A DNA stretch of 64,000 nucleotides from an uncultured Candidatus Melainabacteria bacterium (lineage in GTDB: Bacteria > Cyanobacteriota > Vampirovibrionia > Gastranaerophilales > Gastranaerophilaceae): assembly GCA_934726055.1 (NCBI GenBank), contig CAKVCZ010000004.1, forward strand, positions 77,289-141,288, given 5' to 3'. The translations under genes were made by a program, and so were the position numbers. Positions 25,767 to 34,898 of this stretch are shown here, in pieces. The notes below the pieces were generated by a model that did not search any database, was not told the DNA's origin, and saw only the letters and a list, made by a program, of their open reading frames with translations. Numbering within the stretch: the first letter of the stretch is position 1; each line of letters begins with the position of its first letter.

Positions 25767-26262
25767 TTTTAGTATCCTTTTCTAATGGTGTGAATGCTTG
25801 TAACAAATCAGGAACTAGCATTTGAAAGTCAGCTTCTATAGTAGGTACTTGCTTCCCATCTCGGATTACATAACCTTCCCCAGATGCATTTATTATACCT
25901 CTTTTAAATGTTTTAATTTTGGAAAAGGTGTATAGTTGGTCTCCAGGGAATACACCGTTTATAATGTTAACATTTATAAATTTCTTAACAACAATTTTTT
26001 TGTTTTCCATTATATCAAGCGTATGAATAGCAAGAGCTGCTGTTTGCATTAATGATTCCAATAAAAACACCCCTGGTACTATTGGTTCATCTTCAAAATG
26101 ACATTTAAAAAACCACTCATTGTATGCAAAATTTTTTATTCCTCTTGCATATTCTCCAGGAGCTACTTCTGCCTTTTCTATAAATATGTATGGTATTTTA
26201 TCTTTTAGATATGTAAGTAAATTCTTGTGGTCAATGTTTATTATTTTATTATGATTACTCAT
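25753..26262 (-). CDS. FabZ-like hotdog 3-hydroxyacyl-ACP dehydratase
   Basis: 169 residues. The active-site segment is NEWFFKCHFEDEPIVPGVFL with H55, and LLESLMQTAAL with E69. These are the FabZ catalytic His and Glu, although the usual FxGHF is FKCHF. It would dehydrate a 3-hydroxyacyl-ACP. The C-terminal tail of about 20 residues is longer than in FabZ. It overlaps KAS III copy B by 8 bases. Confidence 0.8.
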   Translation of the reverse strand: MSNHNKIINIDHKNLLTYLKDKIPYIFIEKAEVAPGEYARGIKNFAYNEWFFKCHFEDEPIVPGVFLLESLMQTAALAIHTLDIMENKKIVVKKFINVNIINGVFPGDQLYTFSKIKTFKRGIINASGEGYVIRDGKQVPTIEADFQMLVPDLLQAFTPLEKDTKNVKK

Positions 26263-27397
26263 TTATTTCTCCTTTGTAATATTTTATCCAATAATCAATT
26301 TGTTCTTGTCTGGTTGGAAAATTGGTTGGGGTTTTGTAGTACTCAATTCCACCATTAACGGTTTTAGATAGATTTAATATACTAAATCCAAAAGATAATC
26401 CTCCTCCAAATGTCGCTAACATAACATTATTTACTTTTTTATTTTCCAAAATATCACAAATATTCATCGGTGTTGATGATATTCCACAATTTCCATATTT
26501 TGTAAATGTTTCCGTGCTATATTTATTTTCTTGTATTCCTGAGTGTCTTGCAATTGTATCTACAATTTGTTTATTCGCTTGATGAATTGCAAAATAATCA
26601 ATGTCTTTTTTTTCTAAATGTGCAAAATTTAGTATATCATTTATTCCTTTTGGTCCAATTATAGACGTATATTTAAAAATGTCAAACCCTTTTAATATAG
26701 CTTCCCACATATACCACTCATTGCCAGCATTATCTAATATTTTTAAATCTGCAATATCTTTTTTTACAGGTAATTTAAATCCTCTTGCTGGTGCTACTAT
26801 ATTTTTCCAACCTTTTCCATTAGTGCCTGTATAAAAGTAGGATGGTTCTATATTATTTGTATGTTCGATTAGAGTCGCAACTGCACCATCACCAAATAGA
26901 ATACACACATTACGATTTTTTGTATTTGTGTGTGTGCTACCGATATCTGAAGATATTAAAAGACATTTTTTTACAGTACCTGCTTCAATCATAGAAAATA
27001 AATTCCACAAGTGATAGACATATCCAGAGCAAGCCAAACCTGAAAAATCAAAGCACGAAACTGATTCAGGTAAATCAAGTTTGCCATGCATGATACAGGC
27101 AGATGCGGGATACGCATAGTCATGACCAGATGAAGCAAAAGCAAGAACATCAATGTCATTAATATTCATTTTACATTTTTTTTCTAAATTTATTATAGTT
27201 TGTTCTGCAAGCTCAATATTACCAACCCCTTCATCTACAATATGTCTTTTCCCAAGACCTAAAATTTTCTTATTTCTTTCAAGTTTTTTAAGGTCATTAT
27301 CATAGTATTGAATCTCGTCGTCAATATTGATATAATTTTCGGGTACTACACCTGCAATTGCGGATATTTTTACATGTTTAAAACTTGAAAAGCCCAT
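26255..27397 (-). CDS. 3-oxoacyl-ACP synthase III family condensing enzyme (copy B)
   Basis: 380 residues, thiolase fold. The triad is complete: C123 in SGLACSGYVYHL, H272 in AIHQANKQIV, N303 in YGNCGISS. It condenses a primer thioester with an extender on ACP by decarboxylation. It is longer than FabH (about 320) because of an N-terminal HVKISAIAG segment and a C-terminal tail ending QIDYWIKYYKGE. Both features are shared with copy A, so the two are paralogues of a specialised class. It starts with a one-base overlap to the acyltransferase. Confidence 0.9.
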   Translation of the reverse strand: MGFSSFKHVKISAIAGVVPENYINIDDEIQYYDNDLKKLERNKKILGLGKRHIVDEGVGNIELAEQTIINLEKKCKMNINDIDVLAFASSGHDYAYPASACIMHGKLDLPESVSCFDFSGLACSGYVYHLWNLFSMIEAGTVKKCLLISSDIGSTHTNTKNRNVCILFGDGAVATLIEHTNNIEPSYFYTGTNGKGWKNIVAPARGFKLPVKKDIADLKILDNAGNEWYMWEAILKGFDIFKYTSIIGPKGINDILNFAHLEKKDIDYFAIHQANKQIVDTIARHSGIQENKYSTETFTKYGNCGISSTPMNICDILENKKVNNVMLATFGGGLSFGFSILNLSKTVNGGIEYYKTPTNFPTRQEQIDYWIKYYKGEINE

Positions 27398-28038
27398 TAC
27401 TCTGCTACTCCTATTTTTACTGCCGGATTACCTTGCATATAACAGTTATTACTGCAACCTTTGTAAATTACGCTCATTGGTGCGATTTTATTATTATTTC
27501 CTATTTTCGATTTTGGTAAAAATACAGATCCGATTGCAATTTCATTATTATTTCCTATTTTGGAATTACCCAATACATGACTGCGCGGTCCAAAAAAATT
27601 AAAATCGCCGATTCCACTATCGTGACCGATAACCACATTTCCGTTAAACACATTTCCGTTTCCGATTTTTATATTTACAGTACTAATTGTGTTCATAAAA
27701 ATGTTCGCTTCTCCGTATTCAAGCGAATCTGAACTCCAACAATCTATACACAAAGTATAAAATTTACAACCTAGTTTTTTCAAATCATTATATATTTTTT
27801 CCCTTAATTTTGGAAATGCTGCTCCAATTATACAATATTCATCATCTTGAAATTTATGCTCAGACACTTCACCTAAATATAAATATTGATAGGATTTATA
27901 ATCAACGGTATGCCCATAACCACCATGACCTAAAAAACCGCCAAATATAACTTCTGTATTATAACTAGGCAAATGAACCAATACATTATAGCATTCTCTT
28001 GCAAAACCATCTCCACCGACAATGAATATTTTTTTCAT
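27397..28038 (-). CDS. NeuD/PglD-like sugar O/N-acyltransferase
   Basis: 213 residues. The N-terminal Rossmann-like part (KIFIVGGDGFARECYNVL) is followed by a left-handed beta-helix (GNGNVFNGNVVIGHDSGIGD and further hexapeptides), as in the PglD/NeuD family. These transfer an acyl group, usually acetyl from CoA, to an amino or hydroxyl of a nucleotide-linked sugar. Its position in the middle of a condensing-enzyme operon suggests it might use the chain built here. The acyl donor is not predictable from sequence. Confidence 0.82.
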   Translation of the reverse strand: MKKIFIVGGDGFARECYNVLVHLPSYNTEVIFGGFLGHGGYGHTVDYKSYQYLYLGEVSEHKFQDDEYCIIGAAFPKLREKIYNDLKKLGCKFYTLCIDCWSSDSLEYGEANIFMNTISTVNIKIGNGNVFNGNVVIGHDSGIGDFNFFGPRSHVLGNSKIGNNNEIAIGSVFLPKSKIGNNNKIAPMSVIYKGCSNNCYMQGNPAVKIGVAE

Positions 28039-28779
28039 TTATAGAACTCCTCCGGAATCAATGATATAATTTTGACCGGAAATAAATTTTGCTTTATCTG
28101 AAAGTAAATATACAATCATATTGGCAACATCATTCGGCTCTCCAAAACCAAATGGATAAAGCTCTTTTTGGGATTCTTCATAGCCTTCTATGTTATTTAT
28201 TGGTGTTTTTATATTTGAAGGTGATACACAATTTATTCTAAGTCCTTTCCCAATAATTTCTTTAGATATGCATTTTATTGAAGCTAAAAGTGCAGATTTT
28301 GACCCTGAATATGCTATATGTCCTTTATCTCTTGCAAGGGCCGCAATAGAAGAAATTACTACAATTGATGTGCCTAAACCAATGTTATTTCGTTTATCCG
28401 CTACACCTTTTATCATTTCTAAAGGTGCAAAATAATTTATTTCAAAAGTCTTTTTTAAAACATCATAGTCAAGTGCTTGTAGAGTCGTAAATTGTCCAAT
28501 TCCAGCACAATAAGCCATGCCAGAAAATTTTTCATATTTTTCTTTTAATGCTTTAATATACTTTGGTAAACCTTCAATATTTTCGGTTAGGTCTTTTTGT
28601 TCCAAGAACATATTTTCTGGGTATTTACATTTTGCTTTCATCCCTTCAAGATGTTCTAAATTTCTGCCAATACCAACAACGCTGGCACCTAATTCATTCA
28701 ATAGAATAGCAGTAGCTTCACCAAGACCTGATGAGGCACCTGTTACTATGTATATCTGTTCTTTGTTAAAAGAAATCAT
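28039..28779 (-). CDS. Short-chain dehydrogenase/reductase (copy A)
   Basis: 246 residues. Motifs are TGASSGLGEAT, YCAGIGQF (the usual NAG is CAG), SSIAALARDKGHIAYSGSK with Ser, Tyr and Lys, and FISGQNYIIDSGG at the end. It probably reduces a keto group on ACP copy A, whose gene lies 3 bases upstream. It is distinct in sequence from copy B, so different substrates or chirality are possible. Confidence 0.85.
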   Translation of the reverse strand: MISFNKEQIYIVTGASSGLGEATAILLNELGASVVGIGRNLEHLEGMKAKCKYPENMFLEQKDLTENIEGLPKYIKALKEKYEKFSGMAYCAGIGQFTTLQALDYDVLKKTFEINYFAPLEMIKGVADKRNNIGLGTSIVVISSIAALARDKGHIAYSGSKSALLASIKCISKEIIGKGLRINCVSPSNIKTPINNIEGYEESQKELYPFGFGEPNDVANMIVYLLSDKAKFISGQNYIIDSGGVL

Positions 28780-28782
28780 ATC

Positions 28783-29001
28783 TTATAGACCTGCTTTTTT
28801 TGCTATATCCTCAATCGTAGTCATTGATTTATAATCTGCCATTCCTGTTTTTACTCCGAAATTTTTATCTAAGAATGCCATTGTTGACATAATTGATAAA
28901 GAATCCCATTCTTCTAAGTCTGCCAATACTGTATCAAATGTTAAATCTTCTTCTGTTTGTAATACGTCTGTCATTTCTTCTAGAAATTCTGCTCTGTTCA
29001 T
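28783..29001 (-). CDS. Acyl carrier protein (copy A)
   Basis: 72 residues. The phosphopantetheine serine is S34 in EEWDSLSIMS. The start ATG overlaps the KAS III copy A stop by one base. The tight pairing with that gene and the following SDR suggests a three-protein module: condense, carry, reduce. Confidence 0.88.
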   Translation of the reverse strand: MNRAEFLEEMTDVLQTEEDLTFDTVLADLEEWDSLSIMSTMAFLDKNFGVKTGMADYKSMTTIEDIAKKAGL

Positions 29002-30170
29002 TAATTGTTTTCTCCTTTAATTTTTTTTCTCCAATAATCTATATATTCATCTCTGGTTTTTACATAAGATGGTTTATTAAATGTTTTTATATCAAATATT
29101 TTTGTTTCAGATAAATCTAAAATACTGGATATTGATATTAGCCCGTTACCAAATGCACAGCAGCATATTTTATGCATATCGGTATCTTTTGGTAGCATTG
29201 ACAATGTTGTAGGAATTGAACACATTGTGTTATTACCATAAGTTTCAAAAGCACTGTAAGGAACTTTTTCTAAAGGAAAACCTGATGCTTCACCAACTGT
29301 TTGAATAATTTGTTTGTTTGCTTGATGTAAGCATAGGTAAGGAATATTATCAGGTGCTAATTTATTATAATCTAATATGCCTTTAATTGTTTTAGGTGCA
29401 TAATTCATTGTAAAATCAAAAACGGAAACACCATCCATATAGCCACCCATTAAAGGTACTTCCATTCCAGTTTGCATTGTTATTTTTTCTTTTCTTAATT
29501 GCCCGAGTAATTCATAATCTTCGTCTGAATCAAATCTTAATCTAAATCTTGCATTTAATGAAAACGGAGAACAAATAGCTTCAAATCCTTCGCTTTTTGT
29601 TTCCACACAATATGAAGACTTAATCTCTTTTTCAGAGTATTCAAGTAATGTTGCTACCCCGCCATCACCAAATATCGGAGCTGCATTTCTGTTAGCAGGA
29701 TCAATACCGACTGATGGAGTATCACCATTTAACAAAAGAACTTTTTTAAATGCACCTGATTGAATCATTTGGCTTGCCATAAACAAACCAAACACCCAGC
29801 CGACACAACCTTGATTAATATCAGTTGCAATACAATCTTCCGATAAACCTAATTTGTCATGAATAAAATAAGCTGTTGACGGATTAACTACATCTGGTTG
29901 TTGAACAATAAATACCAACGCATCAATAGTGCTCTTATCTATATTTAAATCATTAATTAAATTTAATGCTGCATCATAAGCTAAATCTGCGGGAGTAGTT
30001 GTATCATCAGTAACTCTGCGTTTATAAAAACCAACCATTTTACGCATTCTGTCAATTTTTTTTACAGAATTCCCATAATATTGGGCTTCATCATAAATAC
30101 AGATCTCCTTTTCTGGTACGATAGTGTTCATTCCAGATATTTTTACGTTTTTAAACTTATAACAATTCAT
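29001..30170 (-). CDS. 3-oxoacyl-ACP synthase III family condensing enzyme (copy A)
   Basis: 389 residues. The triad is C122 in INQGCVGWVFGL, H282 in CLHQANKQII, and N313 in YGNNTMCSIP. N-terminal NVKISGMN and C-terminal EYIDYWRKKIKGE mirror copy B. It is the first gene of the 15-gene operon, with GAGGT about 10 bases upstream of the ATG and a clear promoter. KAS III proteins of flagellin and polysaccharide islands make short acyl groups for sugars, which fits this neighbourhood. Confidence 0.9.
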   Translation of the reverse strand: MNCYKFKNVKISGMNTIVPEKEICIYDEAQYYGNSVKKIDRMRKMVGFYKRRVTDDTTTPADLAYDAALNLINDLNIDKSTIDALVFIVQQPDVVNPSTAYFIHDKLGLSEDCIATDINQGCVGWVFGLFMASQMIQSGAFKKVLLLNGDTPSVGIDPANRNAAPIFGDGGVATLLEYSEKEIKSSYCVETKSEGFEAICSPFSLNARFRLRFDSDEDYELLGQLRKEKITMQTGMEVPLMGGYMDGVSVFDFTMNYAPKTIKGILDYNKLAPDNIPYLCLHQANKQIIQTVGEASGFPLEKVPYSAFETYGNNTMCSIPTTLSMLPKDTDMHKICCCAFGNGLISISSILDLSETKIFDIKTFNKPSYVKTRDEYIDYWRKKIKGENN

Positions 30171-30204
30171 TTTAAGTATACCTCGATTTTCATAATTTAA
30201 TTTT

Positions 30205-30232
30205 ATTATAATATAAAAAAATATGTTGTAAA
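30205..30232 (-). promoter_or_regulatory. Promoter of the 15-gene acyl/transketolase operon
   Basis: On the minus strand TTTACA (30232-30227), 16-base spacer, TATAAT (30210-30205), a perfect -10. The KAS III copy A ATG follows 34 bases later. No other clear promoter was seen down to 17.6 kb. Confidence 0.7.
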
Positions 30233-30257
30233 TTCCTTCGGGTATTTTTATGTATTT

Positions 30258-31451
30258 TTATATTTGAGGATAAAAATCGTATTCTTTATTATAAAATCTT
30301 TTTAAATTATCTTTGTATTTATTTTCTTGATAAAGTTCGTTATTTTTATTTAGCATTTCGATAATTGTTTGAGTATATAATTCTTTGTTATTACTTAAAT
30401 GTTTAATATCATCTACAATTAAATCTTGCATTTCGTCGTAAGAATTGTAAACATTTTTTAAATTTTTCCATGATGTATTTGGAAAAAATTCATCATTATA
30501 TGCTGCTAAACCTACACTATTTACATATTGTGGTTGTGTAAAATATCCGTCCATTCCTTCACCAAAAGTTATTGTAAAATATGCCCTTGATATTAAATCC
30601 ATATATTCAGAAAAAGTTAGATTTTGTACTGTTATCGTTTGCCAATCAGGTAATTCTTTTTTTAATTTATTTACTATTTTTTCTTTATTTTCATTTTCAT
30701 CTGGTGATAAAACTATTATTTTTTCTTTTTCTTCAAAAGAATACGATTTATACTTACCTAAATCAATATTAACAGAAAATAAGTGTGTTGGCATATTATA
30801 TTTATCGCATATCTCTTGCGTTGCATATCTGTTGTGAGCAATTGTTTGAGTAATGTTGTCGGTTAGAAGGTATAAATTTTTAATTTCTTCCAGCTTTGGC
30901 ATTATTTCTATGTTTTGATTCATAATATTTATTTGTAACTTTTTTATTGATTTAAAAAATGTTTTATCATTTTCAGTTAAACTATTATAAAAATATTTTG
31001 TATAATATTCAGGTATATGTAAAATTAATTCTTCTATATTTTTGCAATTTTCAACTATTTGTTGAAACCTGTATATTTTTTCGTTATTCAAAAATTGATC
31101 ATTTGTTGCGTACGTAAACCTATCGTTAGGATAATTTGATAATATGCATAAAGAGTCTTTATTTATTTCTCTGGATGCTTCACATAAAGAATAAATAGAC
31201 ATAATTCCACCATTAACTTTGCATTCAGATGGAACTAAGAATAGAATGAGCTTTTTAGCAATTTTTAAATCAGTCAAGTCCCAGCTATCTTGTATAGCCA
31301 TTTCTTTTTGTGTTTCTTCCAATTTTTTATTTGTTTTGTCTATTTCAAGTTGTAATTTTCTATAATATTCTTTATTTCTAAATGAAAGCTTTATTCCCAA
31401 AATATTATATACTGTACGATTTTCCTTGAGTTCTTTTGAAAAAAGTTTCAT
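30258..31451 (-). CDS. Putative glycosyltransferase (GT-B-like), glycan locus
   Basis: 397 residues. It begins with NILGIKLSFRNK, a short motif common at the ends of surface-glycan glycosyltransferases, and a coiled-coil-like stretch. It continues with a Rossmann-like region (KLILFLVPSECKVNGGIMSIY) and a C-terminal ITFGEGMDGYFTQP that resembles the acidic donor-site motif of GT-B enzymes. The family is not certain. It overlaps the upstream acyltransferase by 4 bases and is the last gene of its operon. Confidence 0.6.
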   Translation of the reverse strand: MKLFSKELKENRTVYNILGIKLSFRNKEYYRKLQLEIDKTNKKLEETQKEMAIQDSWDLTDLKIAKKLILFLVPSECKVNGGIMSIYSLCEASREINKDSLCILSNYPNDRFTYATNDQFLNNEKIYRFQQIVENCKNIEELILHIPEYYTKYFYNSLTENDKTFFKSIKKLQINIMNQNIEIMPKLEEIKNLYLLTDNITQTIAHNRYATQEICDKYNMPTHLFSVNIDLGKYKSYSFEEKEKIIVLSPDENENKEKIVNKLKKELPDWQTITVQNLTFSEYMDLISRAYFTITFGEGMDGYFTQPQYVNSVGLAAYNDEFFPNTSWKNLKNVYNSYDEMQDLIVDDIKHLSNNKELYTQTIIEMLNKNNELYQENKYKDNLKRFYNKEYDFYPQI

Positions 31452-32161
31452 TGTTGTATTCTTTCTTGTTCATTATCTATATATCCACAATCTTTGCCAT
31501 TTCTGTCCCATATTACATTTGATTTTACTACTTTGGCAGGATTTCCTGCATAGGCACAGTACGGATCATCTTTTCTACCTGAGAATACAGCATTACAACC
31601 AACAATAGAATTATTTGGTATCGTGGAGTTTTTTAAAATAGTAACACCTTGGCATATCCATGAATGTTTACCAATTTCTATTCCTTTTGCTCTATTTATT
31701 AATTGCTTTGTGTCTTTATCAAAAATAGGGTGTGCATCTGTATTATATATAGTTATTCCGTATGAGAGCATACAATCTTCACCTATTTTACAATAAGTAT
31801 TTGAATTGTATGTAACATAGCTCATTTGTTCAATACTAGTATCTTTTAATATTTCAAAGCTTGAATTATAAATTTTTCCAAAATATGGGTGATTTTGTCC
31901 CATAAAAATTGAAATGCTAACGCTTAGATATACATTATTGTCTATAAATATAAAATTATTGTCCCCATATATATTGATATCTATTTTCCCATTTATTGAT
32001 TCGGATTTTATTATAATACTATTATTTTCACCACAAATATTTAAATTAATATTTTTTTTAATTTTTTCATTTATTTGAATATTGTTTTTTTTATATACAG
32101 AGCGGGAGCCTTTTTTATCTCTAAGAATATCAATAATATCTTGAATAAACTTAATTTGCAT
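31448..32161 (-). CDS. Left-handed beta-helix acyltransferase (serine acetyltransferase-like hexapeptide)
   Basis: About 237 residues from the ATG at 32161, which has GAGGT 8 bases upstream; a GTG at 32176 was rejected. The C-terminal part has hexapeptide repeats with NTDAHPIF (catalytic-type His) and IGKHSWICQGVTIL, then NPAKVV as in maltose/VioB-type acetyltransferases. It probably acylates an amino sugar. It follows the VioA-like aminotransferase with an 11-base overlap, so it most likely modifies that product. Confidence 0.8.
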   Translation of the reverse strand: MQIKFIQDIIDILRDKKGSRSVYKKNNIQINEKIKKNINLNICGENNSIIIKSESINGKIDINIYGDNNFIFIDNNVYLSVSISIFMGQNHPYFGKIYNSSFEILKDTSIEQMSYVTYNSNTYCKIGEDCMLSYGITIYNTDAHPIFDKDTKQLINRAKGIEIGKHSWICQGVTILKNSTIPNNSIVGCNAVFSGRKDDPYCAYAGNPAKVVKSNVIWDRNGKDCGYIDNEQERIQQ

Positions 32162-33272
32162 TGTTAATGACCTCACATATTCTTATCAGGTCTTCAAATG
32201 TAAGATTGCTGTGGTAAGGTAAGCATAATACTTTATGTTTTATATCGTTTACAACAGTTAAATTTGATAATTTGACTGCTAAATCATCTTTATAACAGTC
32301 ATAATCTGTACAAGCTGGATAGAAGTATTTTCTTGTTAAAATATTGTGTCTTTTGAATGTATCATATAATTCGTTTCTTGATATTGGATAGTCGTTTTCT
32401 ATTATTATTGGATAGTATTGGTAAGAATCAGTTGTATTATTAGGCATTTTTGGAATACGAATTCCTCTAATATTTGAAAGATTTTTGTTATAATAATCCT
32501 TTATTTTCTTTCTTTTTTCTTGTTCAACTCTATAAATTTCTAAGTTTAATAAGCCCATTGCGGCTTGAAATTCATTCATTTTTCCATTTATGCCAACTTC
32601 TTCAACAACTTCTTCATTTTGTATTCCAAAGTTTCTTAAATTACGAATTCTTTTTAGTAAGTACTCATCTTTAAATGTTAAACAACCACCTTCAATTGTA
32701 TTGAATAGTTTTGTAGCATGGAAAGAAAACATTGATATATCGCCAAAATTTCCGATACCTATTCCGTTAATTTCGGTTGAAAATGCGTGTGCTGCATCAT
32801 ATATGACTTTAAGATTATGTTTTTTTGCAATTTTGTCAATTTTTTCAACGTTGCAAGGGAAACCATAAACGTGGACTCCAAGTATAGCTGATGTATTTGG
32901 AGTTATAAGACTCTCAATTTTATCTGTATCAATAGTCATTGTGTTGGGTTCTATATCGCAAAATACCGGTCTGCAATTATTCCAGGAAATGCAATGTGGA
33001 GTAGCTGCAAAAGTGAAAGGTGTTGTAATTACTTCGCTTTTGTATGGTAAATCCAAGGCTTTAGCAGCAGTAAGTAATGCGATTGTCCCGTTGTTAAATA
33101 ATAGAGAGTAAGGGACTTTTAACACATTTAAAAGCTTTTCTTCTAACAGATTATGTTTTTTGCCCATATTTGTCAGCCATTTCGCAGTCCAAATGTCTTC
33201 TATTTGAGCTTTATACTCATCAATATTTGGTAGAAGCGGTTCTATTAGACTTATTATTTTATTTTTTCCCAT
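32151..33272 (-). CDS. DegT/DnrJ-family sugar aminotransferase, VioA-like
   Basis: 373 residues, PLP-dependent. The Schiff-base lysine is in FSFHATKLFNTIEGG, a form typical of the VioA group that aminates dTDP-4-keto-6-deoxyglucose at C4. NNGTIALLTAAKAL and YDAAHAF are further PLP-site segments. With the following acyltransferase it would give a 4-acylamino-4,6-dideoxyhexose. It is the first gene of a three-gene minus-strand operon with AGGAG and a TTGACA promoter. Confidence 0.85.
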   Translation of the reverse strand: MGKNKIISLIEPLLPNIDEYKAQIEDIWTAKWLTNMGKKHNLLEEKLLNVLKVPYSLLFNNGTIALLTAAKALDLPYKSEVITTPFTFAATPHCISWNNCRPVFCDIEPNTMTIDTDKIESLITPNTSAILGVHVYGFPCNVEKIDKIAKKHNLKVIYDAAHAFSTEINGIGIGNFGDISMFSFHATKLFNTIEGGCLTFKDEYLLKRIRNLRNFGIQNEEVVEEVGINGKMNEFQAAMGLLNLEIYRVEQEKRKKIKDYYNKNLSNIRGIRIPKMPNNTTDSYQYYPIIIENDYPISRNELYDTFKRHNILTRKYFYPACTDYDCYKDDLAVKLSNLTVVNDIKHKVLCLPYHSNLTFEDLIRICEVINNAN

Positions 33273-33289
33273 ATGAATCTCCTGTTATT

Positions 33290-33318
33290 AGAATAAATAA
33301 AAATATATGTATTGTCAA
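33290..33318 (-). promoter_or_regulatory. Promoter of the VioA-like operon
   Basis: Minus strand TTGACA (33318-33313), 17-base spacer, TATTCT (33295-33290), 18 bases before the ATG. Confidence 0.6.
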
Positions 33319-33331
33319 TTAAAATTGTTTA

Positions 33332-33362
33332 TTGTAAAATGGTGTTGTAATCATGGTATAAA
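33332..33362 (+). promoter_or_regulatory. Weak candidate promoter of the FdtA-type operon
   Basis: TTGTAA (33332-33337) with a long 19-base spacer to TATAAA (33357-33362). It is placed correctly for the plus-strand operon, but the match is poor. Confidence 0.25.
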
Positions 33363-33371
33363 GGTGAATAT

Positions 33372-33776
33372 ATGAACTATAAACTGATTGATATGAATGT
33401 GTTTGGAGATTCTCGTGGAAAATTAATTTCTCTAGAAGGATTAAGTGATGTTGTTCCTTTTGAAATTAATAGAGTTTATTATATATATGATACTGCTCCA
33501 GAGCAAGATAGAGGCAAACATGCTCATAGAATTTTAGAACAAATTATAATTGCCATAGACGGTGCATGCCAATTTATTTTGGATGATGGGAAAACAAGTG
33601 AAAAAATTTGGTTAAATACCCCAGAAAAAGCTTTGTATATTGGTAAAAATATGTGGCGTGAAATGCGACATTTTTCCTATGGTTGTAAACTTATGGTTTT
33701 AGCAAGCACTCATTATGATGAGAGTGAATATATACGTGACTATGAAGTTTTTTTAAAAGAGGTAAAGAATGGCTAA
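33372..33776 (+). CDS. FdtA/QdtA-type dTDP-4-keto-6-deoxyglucose 3,4-ketoisomerase
   Basis: 134 residues, cupin fold. RGKHAHRILEQ has the conserved His pair and active-site base. MWREMRHFSYGCKLMVLAS and YDESEYIRDYEVF are family hallmarks. It moves the keto group of dTDP-4-keto-6-deoxyglucose to C3, the step before 3-amination. Whether the product is the galacto (FdtA) or gluco (QdtA) epimer cannot be read. AAGGTG precedes the ATG, and it is first in the plus-strand sugar operon. Confidence 0.88.
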   Translation: MNYKLIDMNVFGDSRGKLISLEGLSDVVPFEINRVYYIYDTAPEQDRGKHAHRILEQIIIAIDGACQFILDDGKTSEKIWLNTPEKALYIGKNMWREMRHFSYGCKLMVLASTHYDESEYIRDYEVFLKEVKNG

Positions 33777-34836
33777 AATATTAATTGCAGGTGCTGGTGG
33801 AGCTCCTTCAGAAGGTGTTATAAATTCGCTTTTACTTTCATCAAAAAATGATGAAATAGTTGGCATGTGTTCAGAACCTTCTGACTTGGTGTTGTCTAAA
33901 GCAAAAAGAAAATATTATGTACCCTATGCAAATGCACCTGAATATAAAGAAATGCTTTTAAAGATTTTGGATAAAGAAAAACCCGATCTAGTTCACTTTC
34001 AAAATGATTTAGAAGTTTTTCATGCATCTTTATTAAGAGAAGATATAAGTAGTATGGGCTGTAAAATATTTATGCCAGAGCACAAAGTTATTGATACTTG
34101 TGTAAATAAATGGAAGTCCTATAATGCATTTAAATTTGCTGGGATAAAGGTTCCAACAAATATTCTTATAAATGATGAGCAAGATTTGAGGGATGCATTT
34201 GTAAAATTGTCGGATAAAAGTGGTAATGTTTGGTTTAGATCTTCATCAATTGGTGGTGGTGGAAAAGGTTCAATTCATACAAATGATTATCAGCTTGCAA
34301 AGTGTTGGATTGATAGAGCAAATGGTTGGGGTGATTTTATTGCTGCACAAATGTTGACATCTGAAACGGTTACGTGGTTATCTATATGGTACGAGGGCGA
34401 ATTAGTAGTTGCTCAAGCAAGGAAACGTGTTGGTTGGATTCACGGTAATAGGAGTGCTTCGGGTGTAACCGGCGTAACAAAGATTGGGATAACTTGTTCC
34501 GATGATTTAGTCAATAAAATTGCTATCGATGCAATAAAGTCGGTTTCGGATAAGCCTCATGGTATTTTTGGTGTAGATATGGCTTATGATGAAGAGGGTA
34601 TTCCAAATCCAACGGAAATAAATATTTCAAGGTTTTTTACAACAGTTTTATTCTTTACTCAGGCTGGTTTGAATATGCCAGAAATATTTAAAGATATTGC
34701 TTTGTATAAAGAATTCCCTAAATTAAAACGAAAAATAAACCCTTTAGATGATGGATTATTGTGGTTACGTGGAATGGATACTAAACCAAGATTGATGCGT
34801 AAAAAAGATTTTGACAATGAAATAATATACTTATGA
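33769..34836 (+). CDS. ATP-grasp ligase (carbamoyl-phosphate-synthetase-like)
   Basis: 355 residues. The N-terminal preATP-grasp domain is KILIAGAGGAPSEGVINSLL. The nucleotide loop is WFRSSSIGGGGKGSIHT. A metal/ATP site lies near GIFGVDMAYDEEGIPNPTEIN. Such enzymes couple a carboxylate to an amine. In sugar loci they may attach an amino acid to an amino sugar. It overlaps the isomerase gene by 8 bases, so it belongs to this pathway. Confidence 0.8.
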   Translation: MAKILIAGAGGAPSEGVINSLLLSSKNDEIVGMCSEPSDLVLSKAKRKYYVPYANAPEYKEMLLKILDKEKPDLVHFQNDLEVFHASLLREDISSMGCKIFMPEHKVIDTCVNKWKSYNAFKFAGIKVPTNILINDEQDLRDAFVKLSDKSGNVWFRSSSIGGGGKGSIHTNDYQLAKCWIDRANGWGDFIAAQMLTSETVTWLSIWYEGELVVAQARKRVGWIHGNRSASGVTGVTKIGITCSDDLVNKIAIDAIKSVSDKPHGIFGVDMAYDEEGIPNPTEINISRFFTTVLFFTQAGLNMPEIFKDIALYKEFPKLKRKINPLDDGLLWLRGMDTKPRLMRKKDFDNEIIYL

Positions 34837-34898
34837 AATCTGTGTTTTAATTGTCAATTATCAATGTTATATAAATATGTTGTAAAAGGTTGAATGGC

